Source: Drosophila pseudoobscura (taxonomy: Eukaryota; Arthropoda; Insecta; Diptera; Drosophilidae). Taken from it: a DNA stretch of 64,000 bases. Made by a program: the position numbers and the translations under genes. Positions 35,301-47,700 of this stretch are shown here, piece by piece. Each line of letters opens with the position of its first letter. The stretch's first letter is position 1. The notes beneath the pieces were generated by a model. That model had not been told where the DNA came from. It searched no databases and worked only from the letters and a program-made list of their open reading frames with translations. Where the stretch lies: positions 2,728,001 through 2,792,000 of the forward strand of contig NC_046683.1 in NCBI RefSeq assembly GCF_009870125.1, given 5' to 3'.

Positions 35301-35734
35301 CTCAATAATCCTTTTAAAAATCTCGGAAAATAACTAATGCTAAATGTTTTTTTATTCGTGTTTTTCTTTTGGTAAAATCTTGCAGTTTATTAAACACGCT
35401 GACGATAACTTTTGAGGCAAAATTCAATGCTTAATCAGTAGAGAGACACGGAGAGAAAATCCGACCGACCGACCGACCGACCGACCGACCGAACCAGGAG
35501 ACGGAGAGTAGGTGGAGCGTATAGCCACCATCCACACGACGCCCACCAATAGAGGCACCGCCACAGACACCAACAACCACACACAAAACGATATAGAGAA
35601 AGAGAGGAGCAGAAGCAGCAAGAGCAACAACCAGCAGGAGGGAGCAGAAGCTTCCGGAGCGGCGAGGCGCGAGGCGAAAGGCGATTCCCGCCCGAGCCCG
35701 AGCCGGAGCCGGAGCCCGGGCCATCGCCATCGCC
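32306..35734. other. spacer and HUWE1 5' region
   Basis: After the Rpb5 polyA signal, 32400-33400 has open frames (a 115-codon frame on minus at 32493-32840 and a 131-codon frame on plus at 32936-33331) that I cannot link to any family or splice context. ATCGATA sites lie near 33382 and 33567. ATGCTGCAGTTTAATATTAAT followed by GTAAGT at 33722 looks like a short first exon. 34600-35700 is probably HUWE1 5' UTR and promoter; it has two near copies of CAGCTG(A/C)CAAGTGCAGTTACT (34834 and 35039), a possible acceptor TTGCAG ending at 35385 and a CCGA repeat. Confidence 0.45.
35461..35490. repeat. (CCGA)7 tetranucleotide repeat in the HUWE1 5' UTR region
   Basis: Seven tandem CCGA units about 250 bases upstream of the HUWE1 start codon. 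Confidence 0.9.
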
Positions 35735-38700
35735 ATGAAGGTGGACACGGTAAAGCTGAAGAAGGGCTCTTCGGAGCTGACTTCCGAGTGCCGCGAACTG
35801 ATCGATGAGCTGACAAAGCGAAGGACACGCGCGGAGTTGCTCGAGTTTCTCGACAAAATCCACGTGTGGATCTACGGCAAGTGCGAGCTCTATCACTGGA
35901 TCGAGATACTCGATCGTTTCGACAAGATTCTGGATGAGGCAGCCCGACATGTGAATTCCAATGAATTTGTGCTCCAATGCGACACACAATTCCACTCAAC
36001 GGTAGGTCCACCCACGGTAGGTCCCACTCTCCCACTCCCCCATTCCCCCATACCCCTCCCTCCTCATCAAAAACCAACAGACAGATGGAATGATTCTAAC
36101 CGAAATGCCTTATATCCCGCAGGACGTTACACTGCTGCTGCATGTGCTCAACTTTACGACACTCCTGATCGAGCACTCGTTCTCGCGGCATCTGTACAAC
36201 TCGATCGAGCATCTGACGCAGCTGCTCTCTTCACAGAACATGGACATTGTCCTGGCGGTCCTCAATCTGCTGTACATGTTCTCGAAGCGCAGCAACTTTA
36301 TACCGCGCCTGCCCTTCGAAAAGAAGGAATTGCTGATTGTTAAATTGTTCAACATAGCAGAGGTAACAACCACTCCCATGCCCCCACTCCACACCACTCC
36401 CCCTCTCACCATTCTACTCTGTGTTTCTGTTGTTGCCGCAGCGGTGGGGCGACCCAAACTATGGCCTCTCGCTCAAGGACTGCTGCATTGGCGAGCCAAA
36501 GCTGGAGTTTCTCTATCAGCTGTGCATCGACTATGTGGACGAGCACGGCCATGCCGCCCAGCTGGAAATCCCTGACATGATGGACCTATGCCACACGGCA
36601 TCGGCACCGGATGTGATCAAAACGATTGCCGGACAGATCTCAAAGCCCAGCGAGGCAATAAAGGTGCAGTGACTGCAGTGACTTTCCCGCTTCCTCCTTT
36701 CCATTTGACACTCGTTTGATACTCGTTCCAGATGCGCATTGCTCATCGCGTGCGTCTCATTTCTGGATTCAACAACTACAAGCTGCGCCTGCAGTTTGTC
36801 CAGGCCCGCCTGCAGGCCGTCTCCATTCTGATCTACTCGAACGCCCTGCAGGACAACACGGACAAGGTGCTGTACCCGGGCTTCGGCGAAGAGCTCTGCG
36901 AGCTGATCGACAAGGAGGACGTGATCCTGGTGGAGATACGGGCCGCCGTCTTGCGCACCCTCACATCGATGCTGCACTTTGATCGCAATCCGAATGTGCC
37001 CAGGTGCGATGCCCCCTCCCCTGCCCCTGCCCTTGCCCTTGCCCTAACCCCCACCCCCCGCAATTTCATAATTTGTTGATTTTTTTTCCTTTTTGGCCAT
37101 TTTCCTCTCGTGGTTTCTCTGCAGCAGGGCCGGATCGCGGCTAATGAAGATTGTCCATTACACAGGCGCCGAGCGTCAGGGCGGCACACTGCCGCTCCTG
37201 GTGCGCGACTGCATTAACAATCTGACGACACACGGGCTCACGGAGCGCTACCCCCTGATCCTGGCCACGTCGCTGTTCTCGCTGCTGTACCATCTGGCCA
37301 GCTACGAGCTGGGCGGCTCCGCCCTCGTGAAGAGCGGCATGATGCAGTCCCTGCTGTGCGTCATCAGCTGGCCAGGCGTGGACCTGGAGCACATAACCTT
37401 CGTGACGCGGGCCGTGCGGGTGATTGATCTGATCACGAACATCGACATTGCCCGCTTCCACCAGAACAACGGACTGAACGTGTTCATCGATCGCCTCGAG
37501 AAGGAGATCAAGAGCTGCTGCAAGGCTCTGGCGGACATCGGCATCACCCTGAAGGAGTCCACGCTCAGGGACGAGGACGGGAAGCTGGACATGTCGCTGG
37601 ACCTAGTGGATGCGGACATTGAAGGTGCGGCTCTGCTCTCTCCGCAAAAGGCGAAACCCTTCCTTTAACACTCTTTTTTCTTTGCTTTCAGAGGGCAGTG
37701 GCTCCTCCCCGCATCGCGACGCTTCCGATGATCGCCTGGGAGGCGGCACTCTCGACGAGGAAGACGAGGATCAGGAGGGGGACGAGGGGGAGGATCATGA
37801 TCTCGACCTGGAGGCGGCCGGACCCAGTGGTTCCAGCATCATGGCCGTCGCGCCCGTCGTCGGCGGCAGCGATGAGGGCGCCGAGGGCAGCGGAGCCGCA
37901 GGCAGCAGCAGTGATCGTGCCGATCCTGCCGACGCAGGCCTCGCCGTGGTCGTGTATCCGGCCAACAGCTACTACGCCCGTCCTCTGGCCGAACGGAAGG
38001 CCGAGCTGTCGCAGGCCCTGCTGCCGCCGAGCAGCGTCCAGCCGAAGAAGCCGTCGTGCGTGACGCAGCGCGCGGCGCTGCTCAAGTCGATGCTGAATTT
38101 CCTCAAGAAGAGCATCCAGGACCATGCGCACTTCAGCAACATGCGCAACATCATGGAGACGTCGCTCACGCAGTCGCTGCGGCACATCATCGCGAACGCC
38201 GAGTACTACGGGCCCTCGCTGTTCCTCCTGGCCACCGACGTGGTCACCGTGTACGTGTTCAACGAGCCCTCGCTGCTCTCCTCCCTCCAGGATCTGGGCA
38301 TCACCAGCGTCATGCTGAAGGCCCTCCTCCAGAAGGACGTCCCAGCGACGCGGGAGGTTCTCGGCTCCCTGCCCAACGTCTTCTCCGCGCTGTGCCTGAA
38401 CGAGCGCGGCCTGTTCGAGTTCCTCTCGTACGATCCGTTCGACAAGGTGCTCAAGGTGCTGCTCTCCCCGGACTATCTGGTGGCGATGCGCAGGCGCCGC
38501 TCCTCCGATCCGCTGGGCGACACGGCCACCAATCTGGGCAACGCCATGGACGATCTCATCAAACACCATCCGTATCTGAGGGCCGATGCCACCGAAGCGA
38601 TTGTCCGGCTGCTCAACGAGCTGGTGCGCCTTGGCTCCGATCCCTCGTTCATCTGCTGGCGGGCCAACAAGGAGAGCAGCGGCTCCGGCTCCGGCAGCGG

Positions 38701-41700
38701 CGGCTCCCATGGCTCTCATGGCGCCCACGGTGTCCTGCCCTCGGTCGCCGGAGGCGCCCCCATGGTGATGGTGGCGGGGGCAGGCGGAGGCACCGTCTCC
38801 GTGCTGCAGAGTGCGGCCAATGACAACAACAACGACAGCAGCGGCGACGACGACGACGACGATGACGAGATGAGCTCCGCCTCGCAGCAACAGCAGCACC
38901 AGCAGCCGCCACAGGGAACAGGAGTCGTGGTCGGAGGAGTCGGCGTCGGCGTCGGAGTCGCCGCAGTAGTGGCCTCTACATCACGTGGCAGCAGTGCCGC
39001 ACCACAGACACCAGGCGGATCGACTGGAACAGGAACAGGAACTGGAGCAGGAACTGGCGGAACGGCAGGAGGATGCCCCACCGTGGCCAGCACTTCTTCG
39101 GCTACGTCTTCGTCCGCGGCTCTGGTCCGCGCCTCTGTGGCGCCGCCCGAGCGCGAGGCCATACCACTGATCGACTACATCCTGAACGTGATGAAATTCA
39201 TCGAAGCGATCTTCAGCAACAGCCCGAACGGCGACCACTGCCGCGAGTTTGTCCTGCACGGCGGCCTCAAGCCCATCCTGCAGCTGCTGTCGCTGCCCAA
39301 TCTGCCCGTGGACTCGCCCGTCTCCACCACGTCGCAGGCGGTGGCGAACGTCTGCAAGGCGATCCTCAGCCAGGCGCAGGAGACGAAGGTGCTGGACGTG
39401 GCCCTCAAGCAGCTGGCGGACATTGTGGGCAAGCTGAAGCCCCTCATCAAGCACTTCACCTTTCCGGGCGGGAGCGTGCTGCTCGCGGAGCTCGTGTGCT
39501 GCCAGCGGCTGGAGGACGGCTTCGCCAATGCCGAGTACACGCCTATCCTGCACAACATGAGCTTCGTCCATGGGTACGTGGTGATGCTGGTGCACCTGTG
39601 CCGCAACGCCTCCACCGACATGCGGGCCATTCTCCTCAAGCGCTGGGGCGTCAACCGCGAGACCGGAGTCCAGCTGCTGCAGCAGCTCGTCCAGCTCTAC
39701 ATTTCGCTGGTGTGGGAGAGCACCATTCTGCTGAATCTGTGCTCGGACGAGCCCACCCAGCATCCGGATCTCATCTGGGACGAGATTGCCGCCCAGATGT
39801 CGGCGGCCGCCGGCACCGCCGATCCCCTCACGGAGGCGGAGCTCTCCCGCAAGCTGGAGCGCGCCGCCGAGTTTCGCACAAAGTACACGCCCGAGGAGCA
39901 GTTCCGGTACATCAAGAGCCTGCTGGCGGCCAGCTCCCGGCTGGGCCGAGCCCTCGCCGAGCTGCTTGGGACGCTCGTGAAGCTGTCGGTGGGCTCGCCG
40001 CAGACGCGCCAGCGCCGGATCAACGATCTGATCAGCAACATAAACAAAGTTCCTACCCCGGAGGCGCGCGAGATAGCGCGGATACTGAGCTCCATTCTGG
40101 TGAACGGCTTCAGCCACGAGAGCATCCTGCCGAAGCCGGTGCCCAAGCTGAAGCTGACGTTCCTCATCTGCTCGGTGGGCTTCACCGGGCCGATGCTGTT
40201 CGACGACAAGCGGAGCGCCTTCCACCTGATGATCTCGCAGTTCTGCGCCGAGAACGGCCTCAAGGCCTTCTTCGAGATGTTCTACTGGGCGCTGTCGCTC
40301 GACGCCGAGTCGACGAAGTTCGAGTTCAAGCAGTGGGCCTCCATGGAGGACCTGATGCAGTCGCACGAGGACGACAAGCGCGACTGTCCGGAGGGGACCG
40401 GCGAGTTCCTCGACGCCTGGCTGCAGCTGCTCGAGAAGATGGTCAATCCGCGGGCGATGCTCGACTCGCCCTACACGATGAGTCCACGCCTCAACTACAT
40501 GCCCGACACGGTGCCCTTCGAGCCCGTCTTCTATCTGATCCACATCCACCAGCTGGCGATGCAGGCCCTGCGCCGGATCTGGGCCCGGCGGCCCATCGCC
40601 AACTACGGGGCCAGCATGTTCGAGACGATGATCCTCATCGTCAAGCACCTGGTCAAGTCGCACGCTACCCTGCTGGAGCGCTACCACACGCGCCTGAAGG
40701 AGATCAAGTTCGAGAACCTCTACATCCGCAGCACCGACGACGGCCTCAACGTCGAGCACATCAAGACGCTGACGGACATGGGCTTCACCCACTACCACGT
40801 GGTGGATGCCCTGCGCAACAACGGCTCCCTGGAGGAGGCCACCGACTATCTGCTCAACAATCCGGAGGCCAGTGCGCATGCCACCACGAGTGCTGCTGCT
40901 GCCGGTGCCGCTGCTGGTGCCGGTGCCGCTGCTGGTGCTGGTGCTGGGGCCGGTATTAATATCCCCACAGCACCGACAGCGCCCACCCCGCCGCCCTCTG
41001 CCATGGAGATCGGCATGGACGGACCGGGCATGGAGGGGGGCGAGTCCTCGGGCGGGGGTTCCGGCTCGACCATCAGCCTGGGCCCCACCCCGACGCCCAC
41101 GTTCAGCCAGTACAAGTCGGGCGGCAATCCCTCGAGCTACGACTACAAGCATCTGAAGCTGATGCCGCCGATGATCTTCGACCGTTTCTGCGACGAGGCC
41201 ATCTCGCGCGCCTTCGAGTTCATGGAGGCCATACCGGACGTCGTGAACAGCGCCTCGGACCTGATCGCGGTGCTGTACAGGCGCCACAACCACCTGAACA
41301 AGCAGGTCTTCGTCACGAACTTCGTGCGCAACATCATCCAGTGGGTGGACTTTACGCTGCAGCTGTTCGAGAACCCGCGGCTGCCGGGCGCCACCGCCCG
41401 CGGCACGCGCCTCGAGGAGTGCCTCACGGGCATGACGGCCACCCGGCTGTTCGTGCGCCTCAAGACGTCGACGCTGCTGCTGGACGAGAACTTCAGCGAC
41501 ATGCACAGGCCCCTCGTGGAGGCGATCAACGCCCAGGACGCGATGGTGTCGCTGGTCAAGCTGCTCGACTGCATGGCCCAGTGGATGATGGAGCAGTCGG
41601 AGAAGCCGCAGGCGGAGCGCATCACAGTGCCCCGCTGGGTGCAGAACCTCGTCGACCTGATCGACGCCATCGACAGCATCAGCCACATTCTGCAGCGCAA

Positions 41701-44700
41701 GTCGAACATGCGGGCGGTGTGCAGCGACGTGTGGCGCTGGTACGACGCCTCCACGGGCAAGTGGAACGCCTACTCGGACGCGAACAACGACCTCATCCGC
41801 AACGCCTACAACTCCGGCGAGCGCTGGCTGCACATCAACATCGGGCGGCAGCGGTGCACCGTCTCCTTCAACTGCATGACGCAGGTGAGCGAGGCCTCCG
41901 GCAGCCATCGGCCGGTCTTCCCGGCCCTCAAGCTGAGCGAGGCCATCTCCAATCTGAACAACCCGGTGGCGGCCACCAAGGTGGAGCATCTGCTGAATCG
42001 CGTCTTGCGCACAGCGGCCGACGGCCAGGGCACCACCCACACGGACGAACTGATTTCGCTGCGGCATCTGATGACCTTCGGCGAGGGCCAAAACACGACC
42101 CCCACGATGGTCCAGCCACCAGGCACAGCCACAGCCACAGCTACAACGGCAGGGGCAGCGGCAGGGGAAGGGCCAGCGGCATGGGCATCGGCAAGGGCAA
42201 CGGCAACGGCAGCAGGCACCAGCGACGAGACCTCCAATGAAAGTGGAGCCAACTCTTCGATGGGGGGCGGGGGGGCCAGAGCACGTACCCGCTCGCCGCC
42301 CGCCTCCGCACCAATGACGACACGCAGCAAGTCCCGGCAGAAGAGCGCCGCCGCTGCGGCGGCCGCCAAGGCCAAGACATCGACGACGTCGGCCACGACA
42401 TCGTCGGCGGCCTCCACGGCCACACCCTCGATACCCAAGCGCACGCAGAGGATCCTGCTGAGCGAGGAGAACGTGGGACTGAGCAAATTCGACTGCGCCC
42501 GGATCATTGGGAGCATTGTGTCGCTCCTGCAGCCCCCGAACCTGCTGCAGCACGAGACGAAGCTCTCGCTGCTGCGCCTCTGCGCGCGTCTGACGCGCAA
42601 CTACGAGAACGCCCAGACATTCATACGCTGCGGGGGCGTCAAGATGCTCCTGCAGCTGCAGCAGTCGTGCAGCTTCATGGGATTCCCGACGTACGCGATC
42701 ATCATCCTGCGGCACGTGCTGGAGGCACCGCCAGTGCTGCAGGAGGCCATGGAGCGGGTCCTGGGGATGCGTGCCGCCGGCATAGTGCCCGTGGGACAGC
42801 GCGATTTGATCTTCGTGCTCACCCAGGTGTCGACGGCGGTGTCGCGCAACCCGCAGATCTTCGTGGCCGCCGCCAAGGAGATGCTGCGCGGCGAGTACCT
42901 CATGAACTCGAACAGCTCGAGCGGCAATGCCCTGGCGGACGAGGCCCGCGTGATGGTCAAGTCGAAGTTCGGCCAGCAGCCGACAGCCGCCTCCGGGGGA
43001 CCCAATCCGCAGACACCGGCCCCGGCCCCGCCCGCCAAGGAGGAGATGTGGGAGGACCCGATGGTCCAGTCGGCCGTGTCCGTGCTCAAGGAGCTGCTGC
43101 TGGCCCTGGTCCAGCCGTGCTGCCACTACACCAAAGCCATTCCCACGAGCGACCATCCCAAGGCGGCGGCAGAGCCCCCGCCTCAAACGGAGGAAGGGCT
43201 TCCCGGCGCCCAGCCACAATTTGGGGCCATGGAAGAGGACGAGCCCACACATGAGCAGCAGCAGGCTCAGCCCCAGGCACAGGCACAGCCACAGGCATCG
43301 ACCAGCGGCAGCAAGAAAGGAGGTGCAGGTCCTGGATCGGCGCCTGCCCCTGCTGCCGCTCCCGCCGCTGGTGGCGCTCCTTCGGGGGATGGCAAGTACG
43401 AGCCCTGCTGCTGCACCTGGCACGTGCCCACCGCCGTGCACACCCACTCGAAGCCGACAATCTCCCGTGCGACGCTCCTCAAGCTGCTGGCAGACGCCAC
43501 ACGGGCCTACCAGTCGCTGCTGCCCAGAGTGCTGCTCGGGCACGTGTACACCCCGGCAGACAGTCCGCTGATCGAGGGGCCCCAGATGACGTTCATGGCC
43601 GTGCTGATGGACCGCTTTCTGCCCATCACGAAGCGCCACCACGTCCCGGAGGTGAGCACCATGGCCCGTGTGCTCATCTGCTCGCTCTCCGACTGCTACC
43701 AGGTGCCTGGAGTGCAGGTGCAGGTCGCGGAGGAGCTGCACGCGGCGGTGGCGCGGGCGCTGGCCCAGCCGGACTCCTCGGAGAAGCATACGCGCCTGCA
43801 GGTGCTGATGAGCCTCTTCCCGAACCTCATCGAGGCTCCGATGCTGTTCGACAAGGTGCACATGCACCGCAACAACATGTACCGCGTCCTGCTGCGGCAG
43901 GGCGTCATGACGTACCTCACCAAGATCGCCCAGTACAAGGATCTGTCGAACCACAACACCCTCAGCACCCTGGCCTCCATCCTGCGGCCCATGGAGATCC
44001 TGCTGCGGTTCAGCGTCTCCACCACGACCCTCGGGTCGAAGCGGATACTATTCGGAGGCGCCAGCACGAGCGGAGCGGGCGGCTCGGGCGCCGGAAACAA
44101 CTCCGCGGGCTCGGGCATTGGCGGCTCCTCTGTGTCCACCCTGGGCGGCGGAGGAGGCAACAGCGGCAGCAACACCTACGGCACCATCATCAACCGACGC
44201 CTGTATCCGCGCATGGCCGCACGCGCCGCCGCCGGAGCGGCTGTCGAGCGCTCGAACGGGATGGGCGGCGAGCACGTCCTGCGGGACATAATCCGCAACG
44301 TGCTGTCGGACAGGCGTCACGCCTTTGAATTCATCTTCAACTCGGACGAAATGGCCGTCGACCCAGAGGATGCGGCCCCCCCAACAGCAGGCGGAGCCGG
44401 AGGAGGAGGCGCCGGCGGCGGAGGCGGAGCAGGCTCAGGCGCAGGAACTGGGGCAGGAGGCCTTGGAATGGGCCTGGGAATGGGCCTCGGACTGGGATCG
44501 AGCAGTAGCATCACCAGTGCGGCCGCCGGCTCCGTCATCGATGTTGTGGGAGAACGGAACAGCAGCAGCAGCGGGGGAGGCGGCATCGGAGGAGAAGCCA
44601 ACGATGGGCCATCTGGCTCTGCAGGTGCCACTGGAGGCCCCGTCCGGCCCGTGCTCAACTTTGACCAGCTCTGGGACGACTTTCTGCAGAGCGAGGGCCT

Positions 44701-47700
44701 GCGTCTGGCCTCGCGAGCAGGCGGGGCCGGAGGCAGCGGCAGCGGCAGCTCTTCGCAGCAGCAGCACCCGCAGAACGGAGCAGCCTCAAGCGGGACGAGT
44801 GGCGGAGGAGCATCTGGCTCTGGCGCCGGCTCTGGCAGCTCCATCAACGTAGATCCCCGTCTGCGCGGCTCCCAGCCGGACAGGCTCCTCCTGGCCCCGG
44901 GCGATGGATCCAATGCAAACAGCGGCGGCAATGGCAACAGCAGCTCGGCCAACGACAACGGCCTGGGCGGCGGCAACAGCGACGGCGCCTCCACCTCCTC
45001 CGATACGGGGGCCCGCGAGAACCGCCGCGAGATGACCTCGCTGCTGGGAGACGCCAGCAGCTCGGACTCCGACTCGGACGGCTCCTCGGAGAACGATGAG
45101 CGCAACGACGAGGAGGACGACGACGAGGACGATGCACCCGACGAGGAGGCGGACGAGCACAGCGAGACGGACGTCGACGAGGAGCGGCCCCGCCAGTTCA
45201 TCGAGGTATTCGACCACATCTACGAGCCGGAGTCCTCCGAGACGGCCTCCAACGATGCCGACGTCGACGCCGACGACGACGACGACGACGAGGACGTCGA
45301 TGACGACGACGACGACGAAGACGACGCCGATGACGAGGACCATCGTGCCGCCATCGACGATCCCGAGCTGGAGAACCAGATCGACATAGCCCTGGCCCTG
45401 AGCAACTCGAACAATCGACCCAGGCGCAGTGCCGCCATCACGGCCTCCGGCGAGCCAGTGGCCGACGACCCGATACCCGACGATGACGACGACGACGAGG
45501 ATGTCGATGACGACGACGACGACTCGGCCGTCAATGAGGCCGCCAGTCGGGCCGAGGCCTTCCTGTTCGAGCGCCTCGTCGTCGACAATCCCCTGCTGAT
45601 GCCCACGCCCCCGACCAGCTTCCGTGTGCGGATGAACAGCTCCATTGCCCAGCCCCTGGACATTGATGTAAACGGTGGCGGTGGCGGCGGAGGCGGAGCT
45701 GGAGCCGGAAGCGGAAGCGGCGGGAATGCGAATGCCAGTGCGAGTGGCAGTGGTGCCAGCGGTTCCAGTGGTGCCGCCGCAGGAGGAGGGGCAGCCTCCT
45801 CCGCAGCTAGAGCCGGCTCTGGCGGAGGTGCGGCCGGCAGCAGCAGCAGCGGCGGCGGTGGTGGAGGCGCAGGCGGAGAACGCCCTGGGGCTGCCGCCCT
45901 GCGTCCCTCTTCGCGTTCTTGGATCGCCCCGGACTATAATTTCATCAGCGCCGCAGGCGGAATACCCACCCCCGGGGGTAGCGGAAGCAGCAATGCCCCC
46001 GCCAATGGCAACAGCGAGGCAGGCGGTGCCGGAGGTAGCGGAGGCGGAGCAGCAACAGGATTCCACACAGCCAGCGGAGGAGCCTCAGGAGCGGGAGCGG
46101 CAGCGGCAGCGGGAGCAGGAGCAACCGCTTCCTCGAACAGCCAGAACATGAGCAATCTCCTGGACGAACAGGTGGCCGGCGGCGGATCTGGCGGCGGAGC
46201 AGCAGCGGCCAGCGGGGGCGGTGGCGGCGGAGGGGGCTCCGGCTCCTCGGCCCTGTGCAACAACGGAGTGCGCCGTCGCCTGATGTACTTGGACCAGCAG
46301 TACTGCGTGTGCATGCCCACGCACCAGAACCCCACGGAGGAGACCCAGGTCGAGATATTCACCCAGGACGCGCTCCACTGGTGGCTGGAGGAGGCCAAGG
46401 CCCTGGACATGGAGAGCCAGACGGACGCGTGCCTGTACGCAGCGCACTTCCTGCTGCCGCATCTGATCCGGCAGCTGAAGGCGGCCCACTACCAGCGGAA
46501 GCAGGAGGAGGCCGCGCGCCAGTCGGCCATGGCGGCCGCGGCCGCAGCAGCAGCCTCCACGGCCACCACCATACCGACGCCAACGGCCACAACGCCGACC
46601 ACCACCGGGTCGTCGGTGACATCGACCTTCACGAGTGCCACAGCCACAGTGACATCGTCGCCGGGAGCGGCAGGAGGCGCCACAACCACGATCAGCTCCA
46701 GCTCGAGCAGCAGCAATCGTCGCAGCTCCATACCCGTACTGATTCCCATGCTGATACCCTCTTCGCTGGCGCCAGCGCCGGCGGCATCACAGGCCCAGCC
46801 ATTGGCCACCAGAGGAGCGAACCCCAACGATGAATCCACGGCCACAACAACGACGACTGCAACGATAGTGTCCAGAGCGACAGCCATAGCGACAGCGGTA
46901 GCGACAGCAGCGACCATTTTCTCAGCGAACAGCGACAGTGAGTATTACTCCCCCCCCCTCCCCGGGGGTTGGATGTTCCCTGGTGTCTAATCGATCCAAT
47001 TCCCAATTCCCCTCCTCCCGAACAGCAGCTTCTGCGCCAGCCGAAGCCCTGGCCACGCCGCCGTATGCCACATCGGCTCGTTCGCGCCCGCTGCGTGCAC
47101 CGATACGCAACGCCACAATGCGCCGGAACGAGCCACGGCCGTCCTTCAATATATTCGCAGAGATTGACCTGACCGACGATCCGGACAATGACAATGATGA
47201 TATTTTAGATCCAGTAGGAACAGATCCACGTCTGATACTGTTTCCCCCAGAAGAGGAGGAACCACCGCAGGCACAGGCAGAGGCGCAGGCAGATGCCTTG
47301 GCTGTGGCCCCGAGACACCCGCCAGTGCCGCATTTGCCATCGGCCAGCGGCAGGCCGCCTCGTCTCCATGCTCGCGGACAGGATTTGAATATATTCAATG
47401 AATTTGGACAGGTAAAGATGCAGATGCAGATGCAGATGGAGATGGAGATCCGCCTCCTGCTGGAGATCGTCTCTAACGATCGGGTGTCTCTCTCTTTTGT
47501 CGTTGCAGAATGCCCCGCGCATCCTTAATGGACGCACCCATCGGCTGATGTACGGCCAACATCAGCGGCTGCATCATCATGCGGGACGTGGGCCGGCCCC
47601 GCCACCGCCGCCACCATTGGCGCCGTCGCCGGCCTCAGTGCTCGATTTCTATCCGACAACAGCGTTCATGGCGTCGTCGTCCTCTCGCGACCAGGACCAG

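Noticed and set aside
37020-37060. CCCTAACCCCCACCCCC-like tract resembling telomere repeats
   Set aside because: It is a short C-rich pyrimidine tract in a HUWE1 intron; flies do not use such telomere repeats.
38981-43954. 1657-codon open frame antisense to HUWE1
   Set aside because: It mirrors the codon phase of the sense frame in GC-rich DNA, where stops are rare on the opposite strand. It has no domain and is low-complexity H/R/L/V-rich.
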